A stretch of DNA of 11,788 bases. Origin: Bacillota bacterium (GTDB lineage Bacteria; Bacillota; Sulfobacillia; Symbiobacteriales; Symbiobacteriaceae). Position numbers and translations under genes: made by a program. The stretch covers positions 1-11,788 of the forward strand of contig JAQBPS010000681.1 in the NCBI GenBank assembly GCA_028287415.1. Direction: 5' to 3'. Below, piece after piece: positions 11,542 to 11,788 of the stretch (the first letter of the stretch is position 1; each line of letters begins with the position of its first letter). The notes below the pieces were generated by a model. It was not told the DNA's origin. It worked only from the letters and a program-made list of their open reading frames with translations, and ran no database searches.

Positions 11542-11788
11542 TTATGGAGCGAGGGCGGGTCCCGGGGGTCCGGACCCTTTGCGAGTGGTAGAGCCGCCGG
11601 CGGGTTGCTGCGGGTTGACGCCGAAGACGCGCTCGCCGGCCTCAGCAATCTGGGAGGTGCTGAAAACCTTGGAGGCGGTGGTGGGCCTCGAGCCGGTGGG
11701 GGTCGGGCCGGCGGGCGTCGAGCCGGCGGGCGCCGGGGTGGTCGGCGTCGGGCCGGTGCGCGTCGGGCCGGTGCGCGTCGGGCCGCCG
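11542..11788 (-). CDS. C-terminal end of a Pro/Thr/Gly-rich pentapeptide-repeat protein (partial)
   Basis: The last 81 codons of a minus-strand gene whose start lies beyond the window; the stop TAA is at 11544-11542. Residues 2-36 form a low-complexity run of pentapeptides of the type G-P-T-x-T (GPTRT, GPTRT, GPTPT, TPAPA, GSTPA, GPTPT, GSRPT), then ASKVFSTSQIAEAGERVFGV (38-57) and a tail rich in Pro, Gly and Arg/Lys. Two exact 15-bp DNA repeats (11747-11761, 11762-11776) underlie the GPTRT units. The run looks like an extended linker or a surface/spore-coat-type stalk; a short ordered motif follows it. The opposite strand has no comparable reading. Function cannot be inferred from this fragment. 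Confidence 0.6.
   Translation of the reverse strand, partial: GGPTRTGPTRTGPTPTTPAPAGSTPAGPTPTGSRPTTASKVFSTSQIAEAGERVFGVNPQQPAGGSTTRKGSGPPGPALAP

Noticed and set aside
11566..11577. Perfect 12-bp palindrome GGGTCCGGACCC
   Set aside because: It lies in the Gly/Pro-rich coding tail of the edge gene, where such G+C palindromes arise from codon use.
11747..11788. Tandem DNA repeat as a non-coding satellite or CRISPR
   Set aside because: The 15-bp period keeps the reading frame and encodes a regular G-P-T-x-T peptide, so a coding explanation is better.

Overview
The window looks like chromosomal DNA from a high-G+C, endospore-forming member of the Bacillota (Firmicutes); a Symbiobacterium-like lineage is my best guess. 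The reasons are a complete GerA-type spore germinant receptor operon (the family is essentially confined to endospore formers), strongly G/C-biased third codon positions, and purine-rich Shine-Dalgarno (SD) sites in front of GTG and TTG as well as ATG starts. No tRNA, rRNA, CRISPR array, transposase or phage gene is visible.

Layout. (1) Bases 1-3127, minus strand: gerA, gerB and the 5' part of gerC, tightly spaced or overlapping. They encode the inner-membrane/lipoprotein germinant receptor. (2) Bases 3128-3441: a gene-free gap with a perfect 13-bp terminator-like hairpin and a separate A+T-richer imperfect palindrome, each of whose arms is built from three 9-bp units. (3) Bases 3442-5811, minus strand: a two-gene unit with a YafY/WYL-type regulator that lacks its WYL core and, 9 bp downstream, a CLC chloride channel/transporter with two CBS domains. 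(4) Bases 5924-8773, plus strand: a large secreted UshA-type 5'-nucleotidase with extra N- and C-terminal domains, then a 74-aa protein of unknown function and a 14-bp terminator hairpin. (5) Bases 8774-9090: a gap holding what looks like a decayed lipoprotein gene on the minus strand. (6) Bases 9091-9909, plus strand: an AAC(3)-family acetyltransferase with a C-terminal Cys cluster. (7) Bases 9987-10964, minus strand: an AKR6/Kv-beta-like aldo-keto reductase, convergent with the acetyltransferase and separated from it by a hairpin that pairs best as minus-strand RNA. (8) Bases 11183-11788, minus strand: a 90-aa helical protein of unknown function behind an inverted repeat that touches its SD, and the C-terminal end of a Pro/Thr/Gly-rich pentapeptide-repeat protein cut by the window edge.

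The genes form several small independent units rather than one pathway. Germination (gerABC) and anion transport under a local regulator (HTH-clc) are the clearest cooperating sets; the nucleotidase and its small partner look like a phosphate/nucleotide scavenging unit at the cell surface. I find no convincing complete new system. The most unusual items are the 9-bp-unit palindrome, the WYL-less regulator beside a CLC that lacks the usual inner proton glutamate, the multidomain nucleotidase with its small partner, the decayed lipoprotein reading frame, and the hairpin in front of the 90-aa gene.
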